Shown here in pieces: positions 1-8,705 of a DNA stretch of 64,000 bases. The notes under the pieces were generated by a model, which searched no databases, was not told where the DNA came from, and saw nothing but the letters and a program-made list of their open reading frames with translations. The position numbers and the translations under genes were made by a program. Location: assembly GCA_963766175.1 (NCBI GenBank), contig CAVXZE010000032.1:1-64000 (forward strand), given 5' to 3'. How positions within the stretch are numbered: the first letter of the stretch is position 1; each line of letters begins with the position of its first letter. The stretch comes from CAVXZE01 sp963766175. GTDB taxonomy: Bacteria; Myxococcota_A; UBA9160; UBA6930.

Positions 1-635
1 CGTTAGCGGCGACGGCGGAGTCCACGATCCCGCCCTGGGAACCTTAGGTGGAGCCTACATGGACGGGCAGCTCACCTCTGTCTCGGTGAACCCGGGTCCG
101 ATCACCCGGCTCGTCTCCGATACCACCTTTCGACTGGACATGGACTTCGTCACCTTTACTCCGACCGATCTCGGGGGCGGACTGGTTTTCTTGGTCTCTC
201 GGTACTCAGGAGCTGCTTCAGTGGATCCGGATCTCACGGTGACCGACCTCACGGGCACGATCCTGGAGCTCGATTTTGCCGAACCCTTCATCATCTCGGG
301 CGTAATGACACCAACGCCGCGCCGAACGGATTGGCTCGCTGATGCCCAGGTGCGCTTTCGGTGGAAGGGGGAGATCCTCTGCTGATAGCTGCCTTCGGCG
401 GTCTGGGAACCGGCGGGGGCGCACAGCTCCAGCTCACCGGCACCCTCTTCGGCTCGACCCCTCCCTGAGCACGACGATGGTCGGCGACCAAAACCCGTTC
501 AACGACTTCTTCACCTTTTCTGGCACCGGTCTGACCACCGTAGAAAACCCCGCTCCCTTCGTCCCTGAACCGTCAGCGGGTCTCCCTGCTGCTGGCGCCG
601 GGTTGCTGGGGCTGGCAACGAGACGGCGCCGCTGA
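1..635 (+). pseudogene. PEP-CTERM secreted protein, 5' partial and frameshifted
   Basis: The reading frame is open from the window edge in frame 2 (to about 375), continues in frame 1 (about 382-468) and finishes in frame 3. Joined, the three pieces give a secreted, beta-rich protein of no recognised enzymatic family. The last 25 residues carry a PEP-CTERM sorting signal: VPEP, a hydrophobic Ala/Gly/Leu stretch, then an RRRR tail before the stop at 633-635. In the known PEP-CTERM/exosortase system this tag directs proteins to the envelope or extracellular matrix. Two frame changes are needed, so this is either a decayed gene or consensus errors near a contig end. The start lies outside the window. 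The sorting signal is clear; the function is unknown. Confidence 0.6.
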
Positions 636-727
636 TCGGGTAGCATCGCGTCGACGCCGAGGAGGCAAAGAGCGAGCGCGAGGAATACCAGACCAACGGG
701 ACTCAAAGCACCAAGGAGAGGCTACGA

Positions 728-1543
728 ATGGCGAGCTTGGCAGAAAGGACTGCCCGACGGGGATTGGGAGCGTTCGTCGCATTTCTGCTCGTCGTGGGCT
801 GGTCCGGAAGCGCCACTGCGGCTCCTATCGAGATCGGTGGCGTCGACGTGCAGAGCCAGTACACCGGCTTTGGCCGTGCCCGCCCGACACCGACCCCCCC
901 GCCGACGCGGGCGTGTTCACGTTCTACGAACAGCATAAACGGGTCGAATCCGAATCCGGAACCGGGGACGGTGACGACCGAGAGCCAAACCCTGGGTCTG
1001 ATCGGCGGCCGCGTCGAGTTCGAGATCATGCTCGACACCTCAAGCTTTGATCCGGCCACCGGCAGCCTGCTCGACGCGAGCTTCATCGGGACGGGGGCGA
1101 CTCCGGAGATCGTGATCTGGGATTCGACGCAGACGACGGTTTTGCTTGCCTTCGACGTGAGCTTCGTCGATGTAGCCGTTTTCACGCCCCAGAAATTCCC
1201 GGCTTGACCGACAGCATCATCACGCTGGGAGACAGCGTCCCGGACTCCTTAGGGGTATTGTCTAGCCTCTCGGTGGTGGGCGGAACCCTCGCCTCCGCGG
1301 TGGGAGGCGAGGACGCTCGCTGTCCTGCGGCTGACCATCTCGAAGCCAGACCCTCAGGTCACCGTTACCAACTTCGTGGGTTATCTCGACGATTCCTTCG
1401 CGGTTGGCATCCCCGGCGATCCGCCGACGCTGGGCGTGGACTGGGAGATTACGATCGTTCCGGAGCCTGGTACTTTTCTGCTGGTCTGTGGCTCCTTGGC
1501 CGCGTTTGCAGCTCTGTCGCGACGGAGGAGATCCCGCAACTGA
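728..1543 (+). pseudogene. PEP-CTERM secreted protein, frameshifted
   Basis: The ATG at 728 opens a protein with a signal peptide ending near ATAAPIEIGG. The frame runs to a stop at 1205-1207, but the family-like sequence continues in frame 1 from about 1204 and returns to frame 2 by about 1316. It ends at 1541-1543 in a PEP-CTERM tag (VPEPGTF, hydrophobic segment, RRRRSRN). A Pro/Arg-rich low-complexity patch around residues 50-75 follows a run of seven C at 894-900. Reading that patch one base off gives a more ordinary sequence (DAGVFTFYEQ), so another indel pair is likely there. Paired, compensating indels suggest sequence error rather than neutral decay. Like the gene before it, this is a surface or matrix protein of unknown function. 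Confidence 0.6.
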
Positions 1544-1652
1544 GAGACGGAGCGGAGGCGCCCTCCGCCGAAGGGGGGTGCGCGAGGGCAAGACGTCTCT
1601 GCGTCGGTCTCAAGAAACGGGCTCGGGACGGGCTGGCATCGGAGTTGAGGCT

Positions 1653-3464
1653 GTGTCTGCTGAGCGGCGAAGTCCCACCAGAACCACAAGGAGACTGTGG
1701 TTCGGCCTGATGGTGGTCCTCTGCGCAACGGGCGCGATGGGCGCAGTGCTGCTCGGCGATCTCAACGGCGACGGCGCGATCGAACTCGGACGACGAGACT
1801 CTGCTGAAGGGCTACTACGGCGCCGAGCAGGGCGATTCGAGCTTCGAGCCAGCCGCCGATCTGAACCACGACGGCCGCATCAACGTCCTCGATCTGGCCC
1901 TCTTCGGCGCCGGATTCGGCGCGACCGGCGGTGAGCAGGATGGTGACGCTCCGGGTCTGCTCATCACCCTGAACGACATCCCGGACGACATGAACGACCT
2001 GCTGGTCGCGCCGCCAGACCGCTTCCAGATCACCCTCCACTTCGACCGCGGTGACGGGAGCGCCATCGACACGACCTCCCTTTCGGTCAGCAGCAGCCAG
2101 GACATTGGCGCGTACTCCGCGGGCAGCGAATTGGCCGCTCTGTTCAGCGTGACCCCGACGCGGGCACTCTGGGAGATCCCGGCGGGCAGTGACCTTGCGA
2201 GGACGTCGCATTACCTGAGCGTATCCGTCGACGACGCAGCCGGGAATCGGGCCACCGAAGAGTACGGATTCGCCGTACGGAACTTCGCTTTTGGCCCGCC
2301 CCTCGAGAACCTACAGACCATCTTCCTCGACTTCGAGCAGGACCGGAGCCTCGGCCCCGAGATCGATATTCTGGAGGATCTGCGTGAGTTCGGCCTGAGT
2401 TCGGCCTACGAACCCGGACTCGAAGCACAGATGCTGGACTGGGTCATCGCGGAGATCACGGGCCGTGCGAACCAGTTCTATGGTCGGAACTTCGACGGAA
2501 CCCCCGGCGACGACGCGGCCGACGTTCTCTTCGTCAGTTCGGCGCCGACTGGTCCGCACTCGCGGATCTGTGTCGGGGGTCAATCGGCGCTGGGCGCCGC
2601 CTACGCGGGCGCTTCGATCATGGACCTGAACAACTCCGACGAGACTTCCGACGACTGTGCGAACCCGAACTACGGAGTGTTTCCGAACGCCCTCGACAAC
2701 CTCTGGGGTGGCTCGACGGAGTACCAGGCAGTCTTCTATCCCCTCGACCCGGGTGGGGCGGAATCCCCGTCGGCGAGAGTCCCTTGGACGCGATCGTTCT
2801 CGCACCGGATTTCGACCCCGAGAGCGCGTCGGCGGAGGAGACCCTGCGCTGGTACCAGATCACCGACGCAGTGGCCGCCTTCGCCCAAGCGGTGGGTTCC
2901 GTCACGGCCCACGAGACAGGCCACCTGCTCGGTCTCACGGCTCACGGGCCGACGCCCGGTGGGCTCTTCGGGGGTGAAGTCGGCGGCGAGACCGATCACA
3001 ACGTGACCCCGCAAGGAGGCACACCCGCTGAGAACTTCCTGATGAACAGGGGCGGAAGCTTCAGCTTCGAGGAGATCACGGGGCGAAACGGGGAAGCCCT
3101 GCCCAGCTTTCGCCCACTGAGCTGGGCATACCTCCGGGACCGAATCGTGGTGAACTCGCAGGTGACAGGGCTCTACCCGCCACCGAAGATCAGCTCTGCC
3201 GGCCCGAATCCGCTCGAGCTGGATCCCCCGGTTTCCGCACAGATCACCATCACCGGCGACGATTTCGTCGAGACCCCGTGGATCGATCTGGTCTCGGAGG
3301 GCTTGCCTACGCCGAGACGTCTGCAGAATGTGATCTTCATCGACCCCCAGACACTGCAGGCCACTGCGAACGCGTACGTGGTGCCGCCAGGGACCTACGA
3401 CGTTCGCGTGACGAATCCGGACGGTCAGGAAGTGAGCCTGGTAGACGGGCTGGAAGTCCAATGA
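1653..3464 (+). CDS. Secreted zinc-metalloprotease-like protein with N-terminal dockerin-like domain (two frameshifts)
   Basis: A GTG start at 1653 gives a basic n-region and a hydrophobic signal segment. Directly after it comes a dockerin-like pair of calcium loops (DLNGDGAIE and DLNHDGRINVLDLALFG), an unusual N-terminal placement for a dockerin. A large middle domain precedes a zinc-binding HETGHLLG motif at 2910-2933. A further His at 2943 gives HExxHxxGxxxH, one residue longer than the metzincin pattern, and a possible Met-turn (NFLMN) follows at about 3035. The C-terminal region looks like an IPT/TIG-type beta domain. The frame changes from 3 to 1 near 1790 and from 1 to 3 near 2755, so the deposited sequence cannot make the full protein. 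The stop overlaps the next gene's start (ATGA at 3461-3464). Peptidase activity is inferred from the motif only. Confidence 0.6.
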
Positions 3465-3958
3465 GAAGAGATCCCCTTGCCACGATCCGGCTCGGCGTCC
3501 TCGCGCTCGCGGTGGGGGGCCTGCTCGGGCCGCAGTGCAACCTTGGAGGGACCGGGATCGCACCTTGGACCCAGGTGAGCAGCATAGGGACCTACTCGCC
3601 GTTCACGGTGGAGATCAACGTGCTCTCTCAGACGCCAATCCAGGCCTTCGAACTGGGGCTCCGGTGGGATCCGGAGATGCTCTCCGGCGTCGAAGCATTT
3701 CCGCACCCCGGTTTTGACGATGACGAAGCGTTCTTCTCGAGCCCGCGATTCGAGGCAGGGAAGCTCGACGGCGTCGTCGACCTGCGGCACGGGGGAGAAG
3801 GCGCGGTGGGCCTCTTCGGCCTCGCGATTGTCCACTTCGTCTCCCGGGGCAACGTGGGATCCACCAGCATCGAGTTGACAGGCGTCGGGCTGGCGGAGGG
3901 CAACGGCAGCAAGCCCCAGCTGATCGTTTCGCCGCTCACGATCACGATCGAGCCCTAA
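3461..3958 (+). CDS. Cohesin-like secreted protein
   Basis: The protein has 165 residues and starts at the ATG that overlaps the stop of the metalloprotease gene, implying translational coupling. An N-terminal hydrophobic segment (about residues 10-23) is a signal peptide. The Cys near residue 26 is preceded by GPQ, which is a poor lipobox. The rest resembles a cohesin or carbohydrate-binding beta-sandwich: a hydrophobic strand before QAFELGLRWDPEMLSGV, then alternating strands ending in a TITIEP tail. Cohesins bind dockerins, and the adjacent upstream gene carries dockerin-like loops, so the two products may bind each other. This rests on pattern recognition; no profile search was run. Confidence 0.55.
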   Translation: MRRDPLATIRLGVLALAVGGLLGPQCNLGGTGIAPWTQVSSIGTYSPFTVEINVLSQTPIQAFELGLRWDPEMLSGVEAFPHPGFDDDEAFFSSPRFEAGKLDGVVDLRHGGEGAVGLFGLAIVHFVSRGNVGSTSIELTGVGLAEGNGSKPQLIVSPLTITIEP

Positions 3959-4136
3959 GCCGCCCCGGGGACCTCCGGAGAGTTAGCGCTCCACCGCGAC
4001 GCCCCGAGGCCAACGGCTCCACCACCTAGCTAGACCGGCTGTTCGTTCAGGTCGCGTGCGGGTGAGCGGGGGATGTGCGAGCCTCGGGGCCCCTCGCTTT
4101 CCACGCCTGCGGGGCTCATCCCTCCGTGGAGAATGC

Positions 4137-5390
4137 ATGCGAAGATCGATTGCGATTGCCCTCGGTCTGCTCCTCGCAGCGGCGCCGGCTTCCGCGTTCC
4201 TGGAGGTCCCCGGGACCTACCCGACGATTCAGCAGGCAGTTGACGCGGCTGGCGATGGAGACGTGGTGCTGGTCGCGCCCGGAATCTACAGCGAGAGCGT
4301 CCTGATCGAGGGGAAGACGATCGTTCTCGCCTCCCAGTATCTCACCCGGGGCAACCCCGCCCTCATCGACCAGACCGTGATCGACGGGGGAGGTGGCAAA
4401 CACGCCATTCGGATCGCTGGCTCGGTTGGCCCAGGTACGGCGATTCGGGGCTTCACGATTCGCAACGCGGACGACGGCGTCCGGGCCTCGGGCCGATTCG
4501 AATTCACCCACAACCGCGTCACGGCCAGTGGCGACGGCATCGACTACGAGAGCGGCTCGGGCGGCCTGGTGGGAAACTGCACCTTCGAGCACAACCGGGA
4601 CGACGGGATCGATCTGGATCGGGACGTGGCGGTCGTCATCGAGCACAGCATCATCCGGAACAACGGCAACGACGGGATCGAAGTGCGGCTTCACGACTAC
4701 ACCGGACCCGAGCTGGCCATCGTGATCCGGGACAACCGGATCTCGGGCAACGGCGGGGACGGAATTCAGCTGATCGACGACGAGGCGCCGTCCTCGCGGG
4801 TCTTCCGCATCGAGCGCAATCTGATCGCGAACAACGCGCAGGCGGCAATCGGCATGATGTGCTGCATGAACACCCGGGAGGACTTCCAGGGCGCCAGCCT
4901 GGCCGAGCGAATCTACCTCTTCGACAACACCTTCCTCGGCAACGATCACGGAGTGACGGGTGGGGACAACGCAATCGCCCTCAACAACCTCTTTGCCCAC
5001 AACGCCGAGGTCGCACTCAAGGGGATGAATGGAGGCTCCATCGCGGCCTACAACCTGTTCTTCGCCAACGGGCGGGACGTCGTCGACTCGAATTCCGATG
5101 CCGCAACCACCCTCCGCACCAATCCGCTTCTCGACGCCGATCACCGCCCGTCGCCGCGGAGCCCGGCCATCGACGCAGGTACCGCTTTCTTCGAGTGGGA
5201 TTCCGAGGTGGCGCTGAATCGCGCACCTGGGGACTACGTGGGCCTCGCCCCGGACCTGGGCGCCTTCGAGGCGCCGGCTGCCTGGAGCAACGCCTCGCCA
5301 CCGGGCTGTGGTCTCGGCGTCGAGCTGCTACTGGTCCCGCTGCTGTGGCGCGCAGGCCGGCAAAGGATCCCCGAACCAGTGCTCGCATAA
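4137..5390 (+). CDS. Secreted right-handed parallel beta-helix protein
   Basis: ATG 4137 has GGAG about 7 bases upstream and is followed by a clear signal peptide (RRSIAIALGLLLAAAPASA). The mature protein begins with a motif typical of beta-helix proteins (YPTIQQAVDAAGDGDVVLVA). It then has repeated coils with Asn ladders (RNNGNDGIEV, RDNRISGNGGDGIQL, RNLIANNAQAAI), as in NosD and pectate-lyase-like folds. No catalytic residues of a known polysaccharide lyase can be assigned. The end has a tripartite tail: PPGCGLG, a hydrophobic ELLLVPLLW stretch, then Arg-rich residues, reminiscent of Cys-containing C-terminal sorting signals in deltaproteobacteria. It is probably surface-attached. A strong hairpin overlaps its stop codon. 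Confidence 0.75.
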   Translation: MRRSIAIALGLLLAAAPASAFLEVPGTYPTIQQAVDAAGDGDVVLVAPGIYSESVLIEGKTIVLASQYLTRGNPALIDQTVIDGGGGKHAIRIAGSVGPGTAIRGFTIRNADDGVRASGRFEFTHNRVTASGDGIDYESGSGGLVGNCTFEHNRDDGIDLDRDVAVVIEHSIIRNNGNDGIEVRLHDYTGPELAIVIRDNRISGNGGDGIQLIDDEAPSSRVFRIERNLIANNAQAAIGMMCCMNTREDFQGASLAERIYLFDNTFLGNDHGVTGGDNAIALNNLFAHNAEVALKGMNGGSIAAYNLFFANGRDVVDSNSDAATTLRTNPLLDADHRPSPRSPAIDAGTAFFEWDSEVALNRAPGDYVGLAPDLGAFEAPAAWSNASPPGCGLGVELLLVPLLWRAGRQRIPEPVLA

Positions 5391-5410
5391 CCGCCAGCAC
5401 TGGTTCGGGG
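5369..5410 (+). terminator. Bidirectional hairpin between convergent genes
   Basis: A perfect 15-base inverted repeat (5369-5383 and 5396-5410) with a 12-base loop overlaps the stop codon of the beta-helix gene. It lies 30 bases beyond the stop of the convergent sulfatase gene. No T-run follows on either strand, so it is a transcription barrier or 3'-end stabiliser rather than a textbook intrinsic terminator. Confidence 0.6.
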
Positions 5411-5439
5411 TGAAATGCCCTGGAGTCTTCGCCAAGTCG

Positions 5440-6975
5440 CTACTGCGCCCCGCCCCCGCTCTCCAGCTTGTCCATCACCTGGTCCAGGCTGAAGCTCGCC
5501 GCCTTCTGGCGCGGCGGGAATTCCTTGAAGGTCTGCAGGAACTCCCCGACGTAGGCCTGGGCGGGGACCAGCAGGAAGGCGTGATCCAGCAGCCAGTCGT
5601 AGTAGGTGTTGGAGGTGATGCTCGCACGCTCGTAGGGATCCCGGCGTAGGTTGAACATCAGCGGAACGCGCAGGGGCACGAAGGGCTCCATCCACACCCG
5701 GAAGGTACCCATTGTCTTCTGCTCCATGAAGATCAGCTTCCAGTCGCGGTAGCGGAGGGCGGTCAGGTCGCCGTCGTCGGAGAAGTAGAAGATCTCATCG
5801 CGTGGCCCCTCCTCGGCCTGCCCCGTGAGGAAGGGCAGGAAGTTGTAGCCGTCCAGGTGCACCCTGTAATTTCGGCCGATCGCCTTCAGGCCACCCAGCA
5901 GTTCCTGCTTCACGTTCGCGTCGCCCGCCGCGGCCAGGAAGGTCGGCAGCCAGTCCATGTGGTGCATGATCTCGTTGGAGACCGAGCCGGCCTCGATCTG
6001 GCCGGGCCAGCGCACCATCGAAGGCACGCGCCAGCCGCCCTCCCAGTTGGTGTTCTTCTCGCCGCGGAAGGGTGTCGCCGCCGCATCGGGCCAGGTGTTG
6101 TAGTGAGGTCCGTTGTCTGTGCTGTAGAAGACGATGGTGTTCTCGGCGATCCCGAGCTCGTCGAGCAGCTTCAGGAACTTCCCGATGTGCATGTCGTGCT
6201 CGACCATGCCATCGGCGTACTCGTCCTGACCCGAGATCCCCCGTAGCTCCTCCTTCACGTGGGTGCGGAAGTGCATGCGCGTCCCGCTCCACCAGATGAA
6301 GAAGGGCTTCCCGGCGGCGTGAGCCTCCCGGATGAAACGGATGGCCTGGTCGGAGGTGTCGTCGTCCACCGTCTCCATGCGCTTCTTGGTGAGCGGACCC
6401 GTATCCTCGATCCTGCCGTCCGCCCAGGAGTGGATCACTCCCCGCGGTCCGAAACGCTTCTGCATCTCCGGGTCCTTGAAGTAGTCCTCGTTCTCCGGCT
6501 CCTCCTCGGCGTTCAGGTGATACAGGTTGCCGTAGAACTCGTCGAAGCCGTGATTCGTCGGCAGGTACTCGTCACGGTCGCCCAGATGGTTCTTCCCGAA
6601 CTGGCCCGTGGCGTAGCCACGCGCCTTGAGCAGCGCGGCGATGGTCGGGTCCTCCACTCTCAGACCGATTTCGGCGCCGGGCAGGCCCACCTTGGAGAGC
6701 CCCGTGCGGAAGACGCTCTGCCCGGTGATGAAGGACGACCGCCCCGCAGTGCAGCTCTGCTCGCCGTAGTAGTCGGTGAAGATCATCCCCTCGTTGGCGA
6801 TGCGGTCGATATTGGGTGTCTGGTAGCCGACCAGACCCATCGTGTAGGCGCTGATGTTCGACTGCCCGACATCGTCACCCCAGATCACCAGGATATTGGG
6901 CTGATCGGCAGCCTCGGCTGCCGGAGTGCACCCCAGCAAGACGCCGAGCACTGCGAATAATGCGATCCGCTTCAT
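5440..6975 (-). CDS. Sulfatase, lipoprotein type
   Basis: This is a type I sulfatase of about 511 residues. The sulfatase signature CTAGR is at residue 75; this Cys would be converted to formylglycine by a separate maturase. Metal-binding residues are visible as the DD pair at 34-35 and the later STDNGPHYN segment. The N-terminus has a lipobox (LLGC, Cys16), so the enzyme is probably anchored in the periplasm or outer membrane. ATG 6975 is chosen over an in-frame TTG three bases upstream because AAGGAG sits 7 bases before it. The likely substrate class is an organic sulfate ester; which one cannot be told. The gene is alone on its strand between a tRNA gene and the convergent beta-helix gene, with no sulfatase-maturing enzyme in the window. 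Confidence 0.88.
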   Translation of the reverse strand: MKRIALFAVLGVLLGCTPAAEAADQPNILVIWGDDVGQSNISAYTMGLVGYQTPNIDRIANEGMIFTDYYGEQSCTAGRSSFITGQSVFRTGLSKVGLPGAEIGLRVEDPTIAALLKARGYATGQFGKNHLGDRDEYLPTNHGFDEFYGNLYHLNAEEEPENEDYFKDPEMQKRFGPRGVIHSWADGRIEDTGPLTKKRMETVDDDTSDQAIRFIREAHAAGKPFFIWWSGTRMHFRTHVKEELRGISGQDEYADGMVEHDMHIGKFLKLLDELGIAENTIVFYSTDNGPHYNTWPDAAATPFRGEKNTNWEGGWRVPSMVRWPGQIEAGSVSNEIMHHMDWLPTFLAAAGDANVKQELLGGLKAIGRNYRVHLDGYNFLPFLTGQAEEGPRDEIFYFSDDGDLTALRYRDWKLIFMEQKTMGTFRVWMEPFVPLRVPLMFNLRRDPYERASITSNTYYDWLLDHAFLLVPAQAYVGEFLQTFKEFPPRQKAASFSLDQVMDKLESGGGAQ

Positions 6976-7182
6976 CAAGAAGCTCCTTTCAAAATGTTCG
7001 AAGTTGACCCTGGAAACCTAGCGTGGCTTCGACACCGGTGTTCCAGGACCGGCTCCCTTCCCGGCGCCGTGCCCCGACCGGAGCTGGAAGAAGGGGAGCT
7101 CCGACCGCCGCGGATCCGCCGCCTGCAACATCGAGCTACTTCGCGAGAGCTCTCGCAACTTCCCGGTCTGATGAAAGAATCC

Positions 7183-7257
7183 TGGTGGGCCGCCGGGGAC
7201 TCGAACCCCGAACCAATGGGTTAAAAGCCCACTGCTCTGCCATTGAGCTAGCGGCCC
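7183..7257 (-). tRNA. tRNA-Lys (anticodon TTT)
   Basis: On the minus strand the sequence folds as a full cloverleaf. The acceptor GGGCCGC pairs with GCGGCCC, the D arm is GCTC/GAGC, the anticodon arm GTGGG/CCCAT holds loop CTTTTAA with anticodon TTT, and the T arm CGGGG/CCCCG holds loop TTCGAGT. The discriminator is A and the 3' CCA is encoded. It lies between purA and the sulfatase gene on the same strand. Confidence 0.95.
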
Positions 7258-7406
7258 GGATCGTGAGTACCACCGCAGGAGTGGCGTGTCGATAGCCGGC
7301 CCTGATGGACTCGGGCGGGCAGCTCGCCATCGGGGAAATACACCCGTCCACTGCGCGCCCCTCCGGCGACCTCAGCGGGGGGACGCGCCGATGCGAGGCG
7401 ACCGCC

Positions 7407-8705
7407 TCAGGAAGCGGCGAAAAGGTCCTCGCGGCAGATGGTCTCGTCCCGACCGGGTCCCACCGAGATCAACTGGACGGGAACCTCCACCAGCGCCTCG
7501 ACGCGCTCGACGTAACGCCGGGCGTTGTCCGGCAGGTCGGACCACTCGCGGATTCCGGTGATCTCCTCCTCCCAGCCGGGAAGCGTCTCGTAGATGGCCT
7601 CGGCGCGAGCGAGTTCGCCGAGTGTCATCGGGAAGTCGTCGGTGAGCTTTCCGTCGATGCGGTACTTGACGGCAACCGGGACCTCTTTCAGCCCCGAGAG
7701 GATGTCGAGCTTGTTCATCGCGAGTCCGCTCAGGCCGTTCACGACGGCGGCCTCGCGGAGCACCACGGTGTCGAGCCAGCCACAGCGACGCTTGCGACCG
7801 GTGGTGGCGCCGAACTCCTTGCCCTTGGCGCCCAGCCACTCACCGCCCTCGCCCTCGTCCTCGGTCGGGAAGGGCCCGCTGCCGACCCGCGTGGTGTAGG
7901 CCTTGGTAATCCCAAGGACGCGATCGATCCGCGTCGGCCCCACTCCGGCGCCGGTGCACACCGCGCCGGCGACGCAGTTGGACGACGTCACGTACGGATA
8001 GGTACCGTGGTCGATGTCGAGGAAGGTCCCCTGGGCTCCTTCGAACAGCACGTTCTTGCCCTCGCGGAAGGCCCGGTCGAGGATCCGGCCGGTGTGGTCC
8101 ACGTAGGGCTCGAGACGCTTGCCCATCTCGACGTACTCTTCGTAAACCGCCTCGCCATCGATGGGCTCCGCGCCGTGGATCTGGGTCAGCTCGAAGTTCT
8201 TCTCCTTGGTGAGCCGCTCGATGGCCTCGCGGAGCCTCGGCGGGTCGAGGAGATCCGCTACGCGGATCCCGCGACGCGCGATCTTGTCCTCGTAGGCCGG
8301 CCCGATGCCGCGCCCGGTGGTGCCGATGGCGCCTCCTCCGCGCGCCGCCTCACGGGCCTTGTCGAGAGCGGTGTGCCAATCCAGGATCACGTGAGCCTTG
8401 CCCGAGAGGCGCACCCGGGAGGGATCGCGCAGCGCGCCGCTGGCGCTGATGTCGTCGAGCTCCTTCAGCAGGACGCGCGGGTCGACCACTACTCCTGGAC
8501 CGATCAGGTTGACGGTCCCCGGCTGCAGGATTCCCGATGGAACCAGGTGCATCACCCGCTGCTTGCCATCCACCTTGAGTGTATGGCCCGCGTTGTTGCC
8601 GCCCTGGAAGCGCACCACCAGGTCCGCGCTCACGCCGAGCCGATCCACGATCTTTCCCTTGCCTTCATCGCCCCATTGGACGCCTACGACTACGACTGCT
8701 GTCAT
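7407..8705 (-). CDS. purA: Adenylosuccinate synthetase
   Basis: This 432-residue protein joins IMP and aspartate at the expense of GTP, the first committed step from IMP to AMP. The N-terminal GDEGKGK phosphate-binding loop, the NNAGHT motif and the GTTGRGIGPAYEDK segment are all intact, and the length is normal for the family. The ATG start overlaps the serA stop as ATGA (8702-8705), so the two are co-translated from one transcript. A tRNA-Lys gene lies about 150 bases downstream on the same strand. Cytoplasmic. Confidence 0.97.
   Translation of the reverse strand: MTAVVVVGVQWGDEGKGKIVDRLGVSADLVVRFQGGNNAGHTLKVDGKQRVMHLVPSGILQPGTVNLIGPGVVVDPRVLLKELDDISASGALRDPSRVRLSGKAHVILDWHTALDKAREAARGGGAIGTTGRGIGPAYEDKIARRGIRVADLLDPPRLREAIERLTKEKNFELTQIHGAEPIDGEAVYEEYVEMGKRLEPYVDHTGRILDRAFREGKNVLFEGAQGTFLDIDHGTYPYVTSSNCVAGAVCTGAGVGPTRIDRVLGITKAYTTRVGSGPFPTEDEGEGGEWLGAKGKEFGATTGRKRRCGWLDTVVLREAAVVNGLSGLAMNKLDILSGLKEVPVAVKYRIDGKLTDDFPMTLGELARAEAIYETLPGWEEEITGIREWSDLPDNARRYVERVEALVEVPVQLISVGPGRDETICREDLFAAS

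Noticed and set aside
7143..7156. Palindrome GCGAGAGCTCTCGC downstream of tRNA-Lys as a terminator
   Set aside because: It has no loop and no T-run; too short and simple to call.
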